This document shows positions 35,563 through 47,891 of a stretch of 64,000 nt of DNA, one piece after another. This DNA is from Thuidium tamariscinum (taxonomy: Eukaryota > Streptophyta > Bryopsida > Hypnales > Thuidiaceae), in NCBI GenBank assembly GCA_947034885.2, contig OZ019759.1:5520501-5584500 (forward strand), in the 5' to 3' direction. The notes under the pieces are model-generated. The model did not search any database and had not been told where the DNA came from. It was given only the letters and a program-made list of their open reading frames with translations. The number at the start of each line of letters is the position of its first letter. The first letter of the stretch is position 1. The position numbers and the translations under genes were made by a program.

Positions 35563-38500
35563 TCATCCCCGACGTCGTCCGCGTCTGCGGCGTGCCCTAT
35601 CTTCGAAGGCAATCGGGCGTTCTCCATTCACTAACGCGTTGAGTCGAGCAATTTCAGCTTCCGGAACTGCCTCGCCCTCATACCGTAATCCCGGTCTGAA
35701 CTCATTCGCATTCAAGTCCACCGGCAGGTCCAGTCCTCCGTAGTTCCTCGAGATTCCTAGTATTTGTTCGTCATCATCATCAACCACTCGCTGGGATCTA
35801 GCTTCTTTTTGGAGAACAATTTTCCACCCTCGGTGTCTCCAATCATCAATGAAAAATACCTATGCAAACAAACCGTGGCCGTCAGGTTCATCCACCTTAG
35901 CGGAAGGCATGTGAAGAAGTTCCATTTCTATCACGTCACAGTAGCGCTTGCTATACCTACCTCATGCCTAATTCCATTCCAGAATTCTTCTACATTGACA
36001 ACTACTCCTCCACTCCCACGGTTCAATTTCCACATACATTTAGCGCATTAACCCATGCCTGAATCCATGAATGGTTCAGCCCACCTCTTGGTCGGCACTA
36101 GTGATTTACAACTGCACTGCTTCCAAAGGCACTAGTTTCGAACAATCTCACATCAAAATTTGAGGAACACAATAATCATCCTCTTCTCTGTGATCTTCCC
36201 ATTCATGAATTCACAACGCACCTGCCGCACTGTTGCAGGAAGAACATAAGGTTCTCTTGCAGCAGCGAGTCTATCATTAAAACGAACCGTTGTGAAACCG
36301 TACTCATCCACCCTGGTTGACGGCCGCTCACCACCTTCATTTCGTATCCAAGACCCCTGCATTACTATTCTCCTTCTTGCCGAGTATCGGACGACTATTA
36401 TGTTCTTCAGAACACCCACCATGCTGACACCAACACTTTGTCCTTCTTCAGCTCCAAATACACATGCTATCCCATAGTCTTGTGTAATGTATCCTTGTTC
36501 AACACCATCTTCATGCACTCTGTAATGATTGCCGTATGCCCACATCTGCTTGTATGTCTCTACATGAACCTCCGGCAACTCAGATAGTCTTCGAAGCTCT
36601 ACATCAACATTTCGTACTCCGCTCATGCGCACAAGGGATGCTGTGTAGTCACTGAGCCATTCCGCGAACTCAAGAAGGTCGTCCCGAATGTCCTCTGGGT
36701 AATCCCGTTGTTGTCTCCTCAACATCCCCCTCGCCGCTGCTTCCCTCTCAAATTCCCGTCTCCTCATTCTAAGGACTTCTTGATTTTCGCTGTACACTCT
36801 GTTATGGCATCAACTTCACTTTAGAGAAGGCAGATCATAGTATCTTCTACAAAAGATTCAAAGAACATGACAGACACATTCAATATTAAAGAACTCAAGA
36901 ATTTTCAATGCATTTCACCTCACAAAGAACATGTCAAAAAATTATTCTAACTATACACAAAACCTCTCTTTGTCTTCCTTCTTCACTCATGGAATCACTT
37001 CATGTAAGTCCCTGAATATGGATTCCTACAGTTCATTCACCCTTCGCAGTTCACCTCATGAATTTAACATTCAGCATTACAAATTTTGTGAGTATTACCT
37101 CCATGCTTTAGATGTGCCTGCTGAATTTCGGATTATCCAAGAATGAATACTTCTACGCTCCTCTGTTGTCAGAATCTTGTCCTCAACACTGCCCATCAAC
37201 ACTTCCCCACAATCTCCGGGCTCCTCGTCCTCGTCCCAAACCCTTCACTTCGTATGCGTGTATAACTTGAAGTACTCTATGCAAAAGCCTAGAGCTTCCT
37301 CGTACATGTAAGCATTTGCTATGCATGCCTCAGGTCGTGACCTTTTCCGAATGTACTTTTTAATGAAACCCATGTGCCTCTCTATTGGATAGCACCACGT
37401 GTTTGCTAATGGACCACACATTTTCACTTGTTTTGCTAAGTGAACTGGCAAGTGCCACATTATGTCAAAAGTAGAAGGCGGGAACCACACTTCCAACAAA
37501 CATAACGTTTCTACTACATAAACCTCTAAGCTCTGCAATTCGTCAAGACTGAGAACTTTTTTACACAACATAGTGAACAAACGCCCTAACTGTATAATTG
37601 CTATACGAGGACCAGGGTTCATTAAATGCCTTAAGCACACAGGTAGGATGAACTGCAATAAAATGTGGAAGTCATGAGACTTCATGTTTCCAAGCTTGTT
37701 TTTCAAAATGTGCTTCTTCAAGTCTCCACAATACCCTGTTGGAACTTTGATGCCTTCAATTTGTTCAAAAAGAATCCTTTGCTCTTCTTTTGTTAAAACA
37801 TACGGAACTGCTGGTTTCAGGAAATTACCCTCACCTTCCTCGTTCCTCCTCACCTACAGGTGTGGTTTCACGCCTTCTTCTTCCATATCGCGACGCGACG
37901 CTGATGTATCGGTGATGCCACACAATACTTTCAGCAAACTTTCGCAGATGTTCTTTTCTATGTGCATGACATCGAGCAAGTTCCGAATTGGCAGTTTCTG
38001 AAAACAAAAACAAAAACAACTGCCATTACTATCTCTGAACATTCCAATTTAGTTAGTCCTCTAATCCATTCCCACACATTCTCTAATCAACTTCTACACT
38101 CTTGTCAAACAATGTGTACATGAAATGGAGGAACACAAAAATTCTTTTAGTGCACAGTCAAGGTCAAGGTCGCCTTACCCGCCAATATGGCAGCTGAAAT
38201 AAAGCAGACACTCGTTTAACTCCATGTAATTTCCCTGGGAAATCCTCTTGTAACTCAGACCCTCCATCCCGAATGAATTGTTCACTCTGCCTTCCACTGC
38301 GAATAGTTTCATTGCCAGACATACTCTCCATCACTTGTTCCTCTTCTGCCCCATAATCAAAGGCTGCATAATCTCCTCTGAAATAATGATTTGCATGTAG
38401 GTAGCGTCGATGACAATTGCAATACACCATTTTCCTCAAAACCTTCGAATACCTTGCCACAGTGTTGGGACCACACACCGGACAAGCCTTAAAACCCTTT

Positions 38501-40226
38501 GTCGCCAAACCTGCAACCAATCCGTACCCTGGGAAATCATGGAGGGTCCACATGAGGCATGCTCTAAGGCCAAAAGATCTACTCATTCCATTCTCTCCTG
38601 TTGCCCGTGCGTCCACAGTCTGTACTCCTACGTTGGTCCACAATTCCTAGAGCTCATCAATCGCCGGTTGCAAAAACACATCAAAGTTGTTTCCAGTGAC
38701 ACTAACCTTCGTTGGTATGAGCAAACAAAGCATCACAAAATACTTCTTCGTCACCAACCAGGGAGGTAGATTATAGTTCAAAAACATGACAGGCCACATA
38801 CTGTCTGTGCTTCTTTTCTCTAACCATGGATTGAATCCATCTGTAGCCAAACCCAAGTGAATGTGCCGCGGATCAAAGCCGAATCTATTCTCCATTCCCT
38901 CTGGTTCCAACTGTGTATCTACAAACCTCCATTGAGGTGAGTCTGCCGTGTGCCTCATTTTTCCATCCGTGCTACGGTTGCTTTGATGCCAAGTATTTAA
39001 CTCTGAAAGCTTCTTTGAGGTGAACATCCTTTGCAGTCTTGGAATGAGAGGGAAATGTCGCAGTACCAAAGCGGGTACTGTAGAGCGCCCGCACCTTCAG
39101 TATCTGGCACTTCCGCATGCGGGGCAAGTCTGTTCCGCCGCCAACTCCCCACAAAATAAGACACACCCTTTAGGGCAGGCATGAATAATATCGTAAGCTA
39201 AGCCAAAGTTCTTCAGCATTTTACTAGACTCGTACTCTGATTTTAGTAATACATTTCCCACGGGGAGAATGCTCTTGCCCAAGAGCATTAGCATCTCGTT
39301 TACAAATGCATTGGACACATTATGGGTCCGACAGCAATTCATAAATAGCAATTTTGCACTCAACATTGACAACGTCGCTCCTTCAAACAGTGGAAGTGTT
39401 CCTACCATGTTGATTGCCTCATTCTCCCCAATGCGCCCGTTCGGTATTTCAGCTAGCACCTCCTCCAAATCATCTGCCTCAATGTCTGAATCTGTAACAG
39501 CATCTGACTCTGCGCTACTAGATGAAGAAGGCGGTCTTCCGACAGGTTGAAATTTGGGATTCACGTCCTCCTCATTATCGTCTTCTTCCTCTGCCGATGC
39601 TTCTGTAGAATTGCCGGACAAGTCCATTGGTTCCGAACGCCCAGAGTCTGCGCGATCATCAAAATTCTAGAATCCGTCGTTAGAGCTCAATGAAGCTCCG
39701 TCACCCCCTTCTAGCGCCTCATGATGTACGTCATCTGCCCTTTGTAAAGCAGCTCTCACCATCCGGGCAATTCCCAAACCGCCATCTAATTGGATTTCGT
39801 CGATGGTTCCTGCAGCCCTAGAAAGGCCCGAGCATTTTCACCAATGTGCACCTCCCATTCATCATTGGATGAATCATGTTCGTCACCCTATCAGAAAAAC
39901 ACATTCACAAAAATGAATAACTAAGTGCAACAACTACACTTTGACATAAAATTGGAAAAAAAACATGCTACCATCGTCCCATTACTTACCTCGGTCCAAC
40001 CACGCAGTTCTCCATGCCTTCCTCCTCTTCGAAAATGTCTGCCTATGGTTTGCCTGCTGATAGGTTTTCTTCGACCACCGCATAAATTACATGGACATCT
40101 ATAATTTCTTAAACCGCCTCTCGTTGCTCGTTCTTCGTCTCTATTGTAGAGCTTCAAGTCTCTTGCTTTAATTCGATCCCTGTGGTTCAATGGTAATCTC
40201 GGTCGCATCGGAATGTCCGTGTCCAT
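35563..40226 (-). pseudogene. CACTA transposase (TNP2 type), five exons, decayed
   Basis: Exons read from GT-AG sites and frame: 40226-39990, 39887-38179, 37997-37099, 36798-36222 and 35859-35563, about 1240 codons. Order of parts: a Cys/His site (RCPCNLCGGRR) at the N-terminus; an acidic region; the TNP2 core with CPACGSARY, then VLRHFPLIPRLQRMF, HLGLATDGFNPW and LPYW/RKLPIRNLLDVMHIEKN spanning the second intron; a DUF4218-like part (HLPVHLAKQVKMCGPLANTW, PIERHMGFIKKYI); and a DUF4216-like part (GVLKNIIVVRY, DEYGFTTVRFN). The basic tail is RRRRGRRRG. It has in-frame TAG at 39667, 38644 and 37854, TGA at 39097 and 37245, and one frameshift near 39815. TNP2 proteins cut and move CACTA elements. 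The start at 40226 is chosen as the first ATG after a splice-like CAG. Confidence 0.85.
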
Positions 40227-41291
40227 GCAATTAGGACCACTGTGAATAGCCCTCCCTCTGCAATACGAATAGTGCACTGGAACTTCCATTATAGGGACTC
40301 TCAATGCAATGACCTCAACTGTGGCGTACATGTTTGCAAAAAATTCAGTTTTGTACAAAGAAAAACATTTAATGTATATCTCATGTGATCTACACTACGC
40401 TTTCCCGGTTCACAACATGAGAATCTTAGTGCCATTCTCGAGGCCTTTAGTTTATCCATCTTCGCAGGGACAAGCTTCCCGACCCCCAGTACCTCCTCAT
40501 TTAGTGTGACACGTGTACAGCACACTAACAAATTCATCAGCGAATGAGTGACAAGAATGATACGATCGACATACCCGTAAAGAAGGTACTTACTCCCGTA
40601 CTGAGGACATAGTGAAATTTGATTCTCCATACCTCTAATTCATCTGACATTTCGAATTCAATTATAGCTACAACATCATCAGCTCTCTACACCTTATATT
40701 CTTGTAATGTATGCCATGCAATTACTGAATTCCGACACCATATTACTAGGTCGTGCACGTGCTTACGCTGTGAAATTAGAACACACGTACCTATAAAACA
40801 CGGGCACAGAAGAGGAAGCACTTTTTCGAACCCAATTCAACGACACAGCATTCACCTGAACCACCACCACCATTCCCAATCCCACCCCGTGTTAGAAGAC
40901 TTCATGGTAAACAACACTTCATTATACCCATGACGACTGCACATACCGTACCCTCCCCTTCCTAATCTGCATCGTCTTTCTTGCCTTCACATCTTCACAT
41001 AATGACAAAAAATCTTTTATTCCACCCTATGTATCTAAGAAATGGAAATTCATTCATTCTGGAAAGGTATTCTGATTGTCTATGACACAGAAGACTGCAC
41101 CAAAGCTCGAACTTTAGGAGGCACATCACTATCCAATAGTATGACGTGAAAACCTCACTCTTCAAAAAGCAAGAATTACTCTTACAGTATCTGAAGATTA
41201 CGAAGGAAATGAAAGGGGAAGTATCCTTTACCTGATGCTGATGTTGGTATTTCTGTTGACTGATTCAGCTCCACAATCGCCTCTCACACTT

Positions 41292-41657
41292 TCAGAAATC
41301 ATACTTCTCCATTTCATGTGCTCTGCAGGATTGCACATATAGATAGTAATCTAACTCTTCCTTGTAGTCGTCGAACGGATAGTCACCATGGTAAAAGCTT
41401 GATATTGTATACGTATTCTTGTTGTACACGTCTTCCACTGTTTCTGGCCAAAATTCTTTTCCGCCAATGTATTCCAAACTGCAGGACCGCATGTGCTCTC
41501 TGTGTAGCACTGCCAACTGATAAAGATATTCCTCCTCTGAATTCTCGAACTCCACTAAACCCTCGTCAATGCCGCTGAAGCTGCCGAGGTTGCTGGACTC
41601 GATTACTGTAGCATTGGGATTCACTTCACCCACCGACTCTTGGCTGCACGTTGCCAT
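41292..41657 (-). CDS. Hypothetical 121-residue protein inside the CACTA element
   Basis: A clean frame runs from ATG 41657 (MATCSQESVGEVNPNATV) to TGA 41292 without breaks, on the transposase strand and about 1.1 kb upstream of it. The sequence is acidic and Tyr-rich (EEEYLYQLAVLHREHMRSC, YKEELDYYLYVQSCRAHEM), protein-like rather than random, with no family recognised. It may be a whole small gene or a 5' exon spliced to something downstream. Confidence 0.4.
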   Translation of the reverse strand: MATCSQESVGEVNPNATVIESSNLGSFSGIDEGLVEFENSEEEYLYQLAVLHREHMRSCSLEYIGGKEFWPETVEDVYNKNTYTISSFYHGDYPFDDYKEELDYYLYVQSCRAHEMEKYDF

Positions 41658-42322
41658 TAAATCATGCCATTTTTTAGAGGTCCACGCTTCGCGACATTAG
41701 CTGCACATTTCATTGTCACAAACACACGCACAAGACTTCAACTATTTCAGAACGATGAATTCATATGACGACTTAGTTGTACATATGTCTCCTGCCAAAC
41801 TTCTGTTATTTATTTCACACACCATAAGGACGTGTAACCTAGAAGGCAGACGTCACTCTCTGAAATCCCACTGTCGTTTTCTAAGTAAGTATTCTCTGAA
41901 AAACCCACCTTCCCATACTCTTCGAAACCATAAATCCTAATGCAAAACATTCGCTCACGATATCCCATACATGAATAGCATTTGAGGAAAAGATCTATAC
42001 CTCTTGGATTTCAAGGCGGTGAGAGCCTGGAAAAGCGTCGACGCCTTACTTCCCCAATGCCGCGTCGATGGAGTGCAGTATACAGAATTCCCAGGTTCAG
42101 ACGAAAATCAATATCGACTTAGGTTGGTCTTCCCCCTAAACTTACGATAGTGATTCAGCATGGCACGGCCCCTCCATACAGAAAACAAAAGCATCCACCA
42201 CTTATGAAGAATGCATCACCAGAAACGATACCTTCACAACTCTGTGTTTGTCAAATGCGTGAGTGCTGCCTTTCATCTCCGTTGACTAACCACTTTCAGT
42301 GGTTACCTCTCCTCAAATAGCG

Positions 42323-42757
42323 CTAGGGTTTAGGGTAATTCCCTTGCACTCTCCTGAATACCAAAAACTCCGTCCCCTTTACTATTTCATTCCTGACGCA
42401 CCAACGTCCATGTGTTGTGCTTCCTCCTCTGTAAGATGTTGTCAGAAATAATGCATAAATTTCCGCCACAGCATGACAACACACGGAATCCGTAAGAGAC
42501 TCTCTCTTCTGCCGTGAGCCACCTTCGAATTCAGCGATTACAGCAAATGACAATGGACATAAACACCCGTTCCGAATATTCGCCACTGCAGTCCCGATAC
42601 GTTGTCCAAAAAACAAAACTTCTAAACCCAAGGGCGCGCCGAGGCAGATTAAGTTGACCTCAAGCGCATTCGACTTGGAAGCAACATCTGAGGTCGACAT
42701 CTCATTAATGTCAGTGCTGCTAACTTTGTAAGGGCAAAGCCAAAAGTTGCGCCACAT
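42323..42757 (-). CDS. Hypothetical 144-residue ORF near the right side of the CACTA element
   Basis: An open frame of 145 codons on the same strand as the transposase. The C-terminal GRWCVRNEIVKGTEFLVFRR faintly recalls the end of a plant B3 domain (Trp, then a Gly-x-x-Phe-x-Val-Phe strand), but the N-terminal B3 strands are not evident. It ends at the telo-box at 42324. It may be an exon or chance. Confidence 0.25.
   Translation of the reverse strand: MWRNFWLCPYKVSSTDINEMSTSDVASKSNALEVNLICLGAPLGLEVLFFGQRIGTAVANIRNGCLCPLSFAVIAEFEGGSRQKRESLTDSVCCHAVAEIYALFLTTSYRGGSTTHGRWCVRNEIVKGTEFLVFRRVQGNYPKP
42324..42336. promoter_or_regulatory. Telo-box doublet
   Basis: TAGGGTTTAGGGT, two plant telomere units on the strand opposite to that at 3500, at the 5' side of the CACTA minus-strand genes. 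Confidence 0.4.
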
Positions 42758-43089
42758 TCTCTCTGCAATTAGTACACTTAACCTTCACTAAAGTTTACTA
42801 ACAATGGCACTGAGACATGCGCATATTCTTCGCTACTAAAAAAAATTATTTACAAGGGAATTCCAGCCGATTCTTTCCGCAGGTTCTTCAGGAAGCGCAC
42901 GAGAGAAACGCGAGATAGCACATTTACTTCAAAGGATTTTTCTGAACGACTCCACTTTCCTTTCGTCTATATCCAATACCACTTTCACCCACACTATAGA
43001 ACGCGTTAAAGAATACCATCAAAACCCTCGGGGAAACATGTTGACATTTTAATTTTTCGCATTTCTTAATTTCCTTCTAATTCAGAATT

Positions 43090-43330
43090 CATATTCAATA
43101 TCACATAACCCACAATAGCTAGGAGACCCTCAATGTTCCAATATAACCCTACTCAAATATAAACCCCAAACCCTTCTCAATCCGTAGTGAAATGAGATTT
43201 GCCCCGCTAGACCCCTTTCGATGGTATTCTTTAACGTTTTGCCCCAAAATATTGCCCTCAGTCTTCGAACTTCCTTCAACAAATTCCATATTGTACTTGT
43301 TATTTCTCATTTCTAATAACAAACGGAAAA
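43090..43330. repeat. Decayed dispersed repeat, relative at 49460-49740
   Basis: Collinear similarity by eye with 49460-49740, for example ATAAACCCCAAACCCTTCT...AATGAGAT...TAGACCC against ATAGACCCAAAACCCTTTT...AATGAGAT...TGGACCC. Same orientation. Confidence 0.5.
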
Positions 43331-43565
43331 TTTTACATTAACCTAAAATGCCTAAGACTATTTTGAGCCTTCTGGAATTTGCTCTAAGGCTAGCAATGTG
43401 CAATGTGACGGAAAGTGGCGTACCACCGAGGTCAATTAATTAGCCCCCCCTACTCTTTCTAAAAATTTACAAGCCCTTCCCTTGTTTTTAAAAAAAATGC
43501 CTTTTTAATCATTGTTTGTTTCTCAAAAATTCCCAAGATTTTGGGCATGTAGCATATAATCTGAA

Positions 43566-43700
43566 GCGTTCAGATACAGATATAGATATTCTCCCTATAC
43601 TACATGGATTATATGTATACGGTCTAGATATGATTTACATATAAACAAAGATACAAATGTAGATACAAACATGGATATAAATATGAATCCAGATATGCAT
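43566..43700. repeat. Cryptic simple repeat (GATACA/ATATAGAT type)
   Basis: Loose repetition of six-base GATATA, GATACA and ATGGAT units over about 135 bp. A decayed microsatellite. Confidence 0.5.
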
Positions 43701-44639
43701 AACAATACAGGATCATTTGTCCCGTAATGGTTGTCAATGAACGAGTTTCAAAATATCGCAAGAGGAAAGGGGGGTGCAGGGAAATGAAGATTGAAATATT
43801 TGAAATTTTTAAAACAAATTGTTGACGCAATGATTGTTTTTCCAAGAAGATAATTTAATTTCTACATTTCGAATCCCTTGGCCTGTAAAAACATGCCAAG
43901 TGTACTATACCCAAATTAAAAATTAAAATTCTTTAGAAAAGGTAGTTATTGCCAGTTTCTGGTACATTGCTCACTTAAAGGAACACCTAGTGTAAGTAAG
44001 TGCCAAATCCATTTTCTAAGCCTCCAACTATACAATATGCCTACATTTCTGTAAGTTGAACATATTCTCTTTCATCTACTGTAATTGTAAAAATCTAAAT
44101 ACAATTGTTCTAGATTTTGTTGTACTAGAAAGTACAACGAAATCAATTATACAATGGTAGACAATACCATTTGATAATCAAGGTGATCAAACTACAAACA
44201 AAAATTACATATATTTCCATTCTACTCTCGCATGTGTAGTATGAAATGTTAACATCGGAAAAAAAAGGGGGGGGGGCTTCATTGAACATAACTCCAATAG
44301 CTTCATATGTTCTCAAAATATATTTCTCTATTTCTTTAATGAATCTTCAATCTAAGACCTATTGCATTTTTGGCTCATTTTCAATCGATTTGGATTTATG
44401 AAATTTGAAGATTGTAATGGATATCCTTGCTCCAAATCTTTCTTATAACAATCAATATGAGTCCCCCGCATTTCAATTTTTTGAAACCGAAAAACGACTT
44501 CTAAACAAAAATTTCTAAAATTTTAATTAGTCAGCACTGCAACTTCCTTAGGTTCTATTCAATCACAAATTGTGGAGGGCATTTTCCTTCTAAGAAACTC
44601 TTAACAATCTCACTTTCATTGTTAGGACCTAAAGAAACA

Positions 44640-45120
44640 AGAAAAATAATTTCTTAAAAGGTAACCTTATACTCTTCAACTTAGTTTGATTGAGTTCATG
44701 TTGTACTAATTTTACGAAATTCGACCACATACATTGAAAGCTATAAGCATCCACAATTGCAAATAAAAGTTCACTATAATTGAATTCTGCAATTTCAAAT
44801 GTCTATGTCCACCTTCACTTAATAACTTTTTCAGTATAGAATTTTAATTTCGGAATTTCAGGATTGAAAAATTCAATTACATTTTGGGGCAAAATATGTG
44901 TTCTTAAATGTTTTTGGCTCCATTCTTGAAAAACAGTTGAAGTACATTTTAGTGCAATACTGAAATGAAAACGGAAAGGTTCACAACCCTAAGATGGAAT
45001 TCAATCTACAATTTCTACACCAACATCGCTCTAGCAAGTAAACAAAACCTTGTCCACACTTTCTTTTTTGAATTGTGTCAATTGCATTCGAAATGAATTA
45101 TATGAGTTTCATTTTCAAAT
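44640..45120. repeat. Decayed dispersed repeat, relative at 48560-49010
   Basis: Collinear similarity by eye with 48560-49010 in the same orientation, for example AAAGTTC...GCAA(C/T)TTCAAATG...GTCC and AATTGCATTC...AAATGAAT. No coding content. Confidence 0.5.
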
Positions 45121-47527
45121 AAGACCTTTTATTTTAAAGTGGACAAGGTCCACAACAACTTCAGTTTGCCCCACAAGTTATGGATATTTTTCCTGAAAGT
45201 TACTTTCATAAATTGAACAAACCTGCATGGTGGAATGCATTTCCATTTCCATTTAGTTCTGTTTTCGTTGCCTATGTTGTTGCCTTATTCAATTGCAGTG
45301 ATCCTATTCCTTTTCATTTGCTCAATAAGATGAAATGAAAAAAATGTATGTACTGGAAACTCTTAACTAGGATAATACAATTCAAATTGTCGGAAAGAAC
45401 ACACTGCAAATTACCTAGCCTAGAAAGTGTTCAATGTTGTGCCTAGTGGTGCTCCTCATTGGAGGTCTAAATCCAACTTTCAAAAATAGGTAACTTCTTC
45501 TCAAATACAACTTATAAACTCTAATTTGGAGGATGAAAGGAGAACTTTTCGCTTCATGTGGTCCTCGAAACGGAATTAGAATTTCCTGGTTTGTTATCAA
45601 AACAGAGAACATTCAGTTCAAGAAGAAGATCATTATGGGACAGAGGGAGTACCATTTTTATGAATAGGAAGGGAATAGAAATTCATTTATCTAAAAACAA
45701 TTGAACCCATTCTTTTAAAATTCGGGCTTCCTATGTCATTACTTTAGCTCACAATACCTAATTGAAATATATAAGATATTACGAAGAGGCTAAGTAGTTC
45801 ATATTTTACTTTACGTAAAATTTTCAAAATGTTCAATTGAATTTAAGGTCATACACTTTTGACTAAAATTCATTTCGTTTCTATGCGGACAATGGTCTTC
45901 CAAGGACAACTGCAACATTTTCCAAACAAAATATCCACCTTCTTACCATTCAAGCTTTTCGTACGAGCCAACACTTCTTAGTGAACAGTTGCAAAACATT
46001 CAGTAGCAGTTTCTCTCACTACCTACTAGCAGATGAAATCGTGTGCAATATCCCACACCATTCCATCCATCACATGAGAAGGGGTGGAACACCCCACACC
46101 ATTCAATGTAACACCTGAAATGCTGTTTAATATTAGAAACCATTCAGTAACTGAAGTTGCAAATTCAGGCTGATTACAATGAAAATAAGCGATGGGGACT
46201 TCACCAAGGGAAAGGCAATCTTTCTATGGGCTATTGAATGTTAGGTGAGACATTGAAAATACAAGATTGCTTATGGAAATTTGGTTCTTCGATATTGTTT
46301 GTCATTTTCTACACCGAAATTATAGGAGACGGCTCTACAATGGAGCAAGCATTTTCAACCATCCAGTAGGGGCTTCCAAATGGACATGTGAACATTGGAT
46401 TAATGAACTTTGGATAACCATGGAGCTTGAAGAGTTCTGTTTTCACTACTTCAATTGATGGTTTCTTAACCTCATCACCTGCTTCATTTCAACTAAGTGA
46501 TTATGTGTCTACTAACTAATTATAAATTAGAATTTGTTGTTCAATTACCAACTTAAAAGTACTATCAAATCTAAAATAATGTTGAAATCAAGCACTCATA
46601 TATCTTTAGAATGTGACACTCCTAGGAACAATTTCAATTACTTCTCACAAGTTCGAATGCCAGTTTCTAATGTAGGCTTGTTATATCTTGGAAATCTACA
46701 CATGCATGGTCTTCTAAGGGATTGTGATCACCTATAGGGACCTACATCAGATTGTGTTAAACATGTCATAACTCATCAATAATGCAAAAAAAAATGAAAC
46801 AATTTCTGTTACAGTCTTCATCTTCTTAGTTTTCAATGGAAAATGAAATAAGAAAGTTTCTATACTACGAGATACACGAAAAACCATACAATGAATTTTA
46901 AATGTAGTGAATTCATATGTATAGAGGACTACCCCTTCAATTCCTGAATAACCATTCTTTTAGGTCATTGTCGTCAATAATCAGGTGAATTGTTGGTCAC
47001 AATTGATATTGACAATACATTTACAATTTCTTCTAAGATTCTTGAAATAGGTGCAGCAAATGACAAAATTTTGACGGAATTTTCTTATGAAAGTCAAGTA
47101 CTTCTGGAAATACTATTAAGTCTAGGAAATCAAAAGAAGGTGCTGCATTGTTAAAATCAGGAAAAGGATTTTTGTTCTCAGAATGTTGCCAAATCAAACT
47201 TCAACGTTTCAAACTCTTATTTTAAACAAGTTCTCAAACCATGATTGTTGTTTGAATCAATGAATGGGGAGTACTAACATATAGTGGCCTTGTAGCCGAT
47301 TATTTTGAGAGAACTTCCGGTTGAAATAGAAATGTTTAGGAAGAGCTTGTGAATGGAAAAAAGGGTTTTTGGAAATGGATTGCAATAAATAAAAATGTTG
47401 ACAACAATTGCCGTTCACTCTACAAATATGTCGAAAAACTACACATTCAGAAAACATGGTTCTCGTTCTCAGCCAGACATTTAGATTCTTTGAAGGGAAT
47501 TCTCTCATTCAGCTTGAGTTCATAAGT
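45121..47527. other. AT-rich stretch with no gene seen
   Basis: Only short ORFs without recognisable content. No clear repeat was seen. Confidence 0.45.
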
Positions 47528-47891
47528 GTTGGCTTTTTCTCACTAATCTCTCCATTTTTTTGAATCATATAGTTTGATTTTTTAAAAGTTGCCATCTTAT
47601 CACTCATGTCCCCATTTTTCTTGTCTCATATTGTTTGAAATAGTAAATGTTGGCTTGTTCACCCTAATGTCCCCTTTTTTTTTATTCATATTGTTTGATT
47701 CTGTAAATGTTGTATTCTTTCCCTAATCTCACCATTTTTTTGACTCATGTTGTTTGATTCCTGTAATTGTTTGCTTGTTCTCACTAATCTCTCCTTTTTT
47801 TTTGGCTCATATTGTCTGATTCTTGTAAATGTTGGCTTACCCTCAATAATGTCCCCATTCTCAGGGGCTCATATTGTTTGATTCTTGTAAA
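47528..47891. repeat. Tandem array, six units of 60-62 bp
   Basis: Units start at 47528, 47588, 47649, 47709, 47769 and 47831. A typical unit reads GTTGGCTTGTTCTCACTAAT, then a C-tract and T-tract, then TCATATTGTTTGATTCTGTAAAT. The units differ mainly in T-tract length. Non-coding. Confidence 0.9.

Larger units (their letters stand above)
29933..43200 (-). mobile_element. CACTA (En/Spm-type) transposon; left end likely, right end not located
   Basis: The element is recognised by the TNP2-type transposase gene inside it (40226 to 35563, minus strand). A plausible terminus CACTATACCAAAACATGG starts at 29933, with the AAAAACAACACTCAATTTCCGA-type sequence that often follows in plant CACTA ends. 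From about 30.2 to 43.2 kb the plus strand is visibly poor in G and rich in C. The skew fades on both sides, which I use as the rough right limit. I searched for the complementary TAGTG end near 42.7-44.3 kb without finding one, so the right boundary is approximate and the element may be truncated. Most of the G-poor region codes, if at all, on the minus strand. Confidence 0.6.

Noticed and set aside
825..40226. A changed genetic code or programmed readthrough to explain the in-frame stops.
   Set aside because: All three stop codons occur internally, and terminal stops also use TAG, TAA and TGA. Decay by C-to-T change is simpler. U-to-C RNA editing would also fit the codons but is known from organelles, not nuclear transposons.
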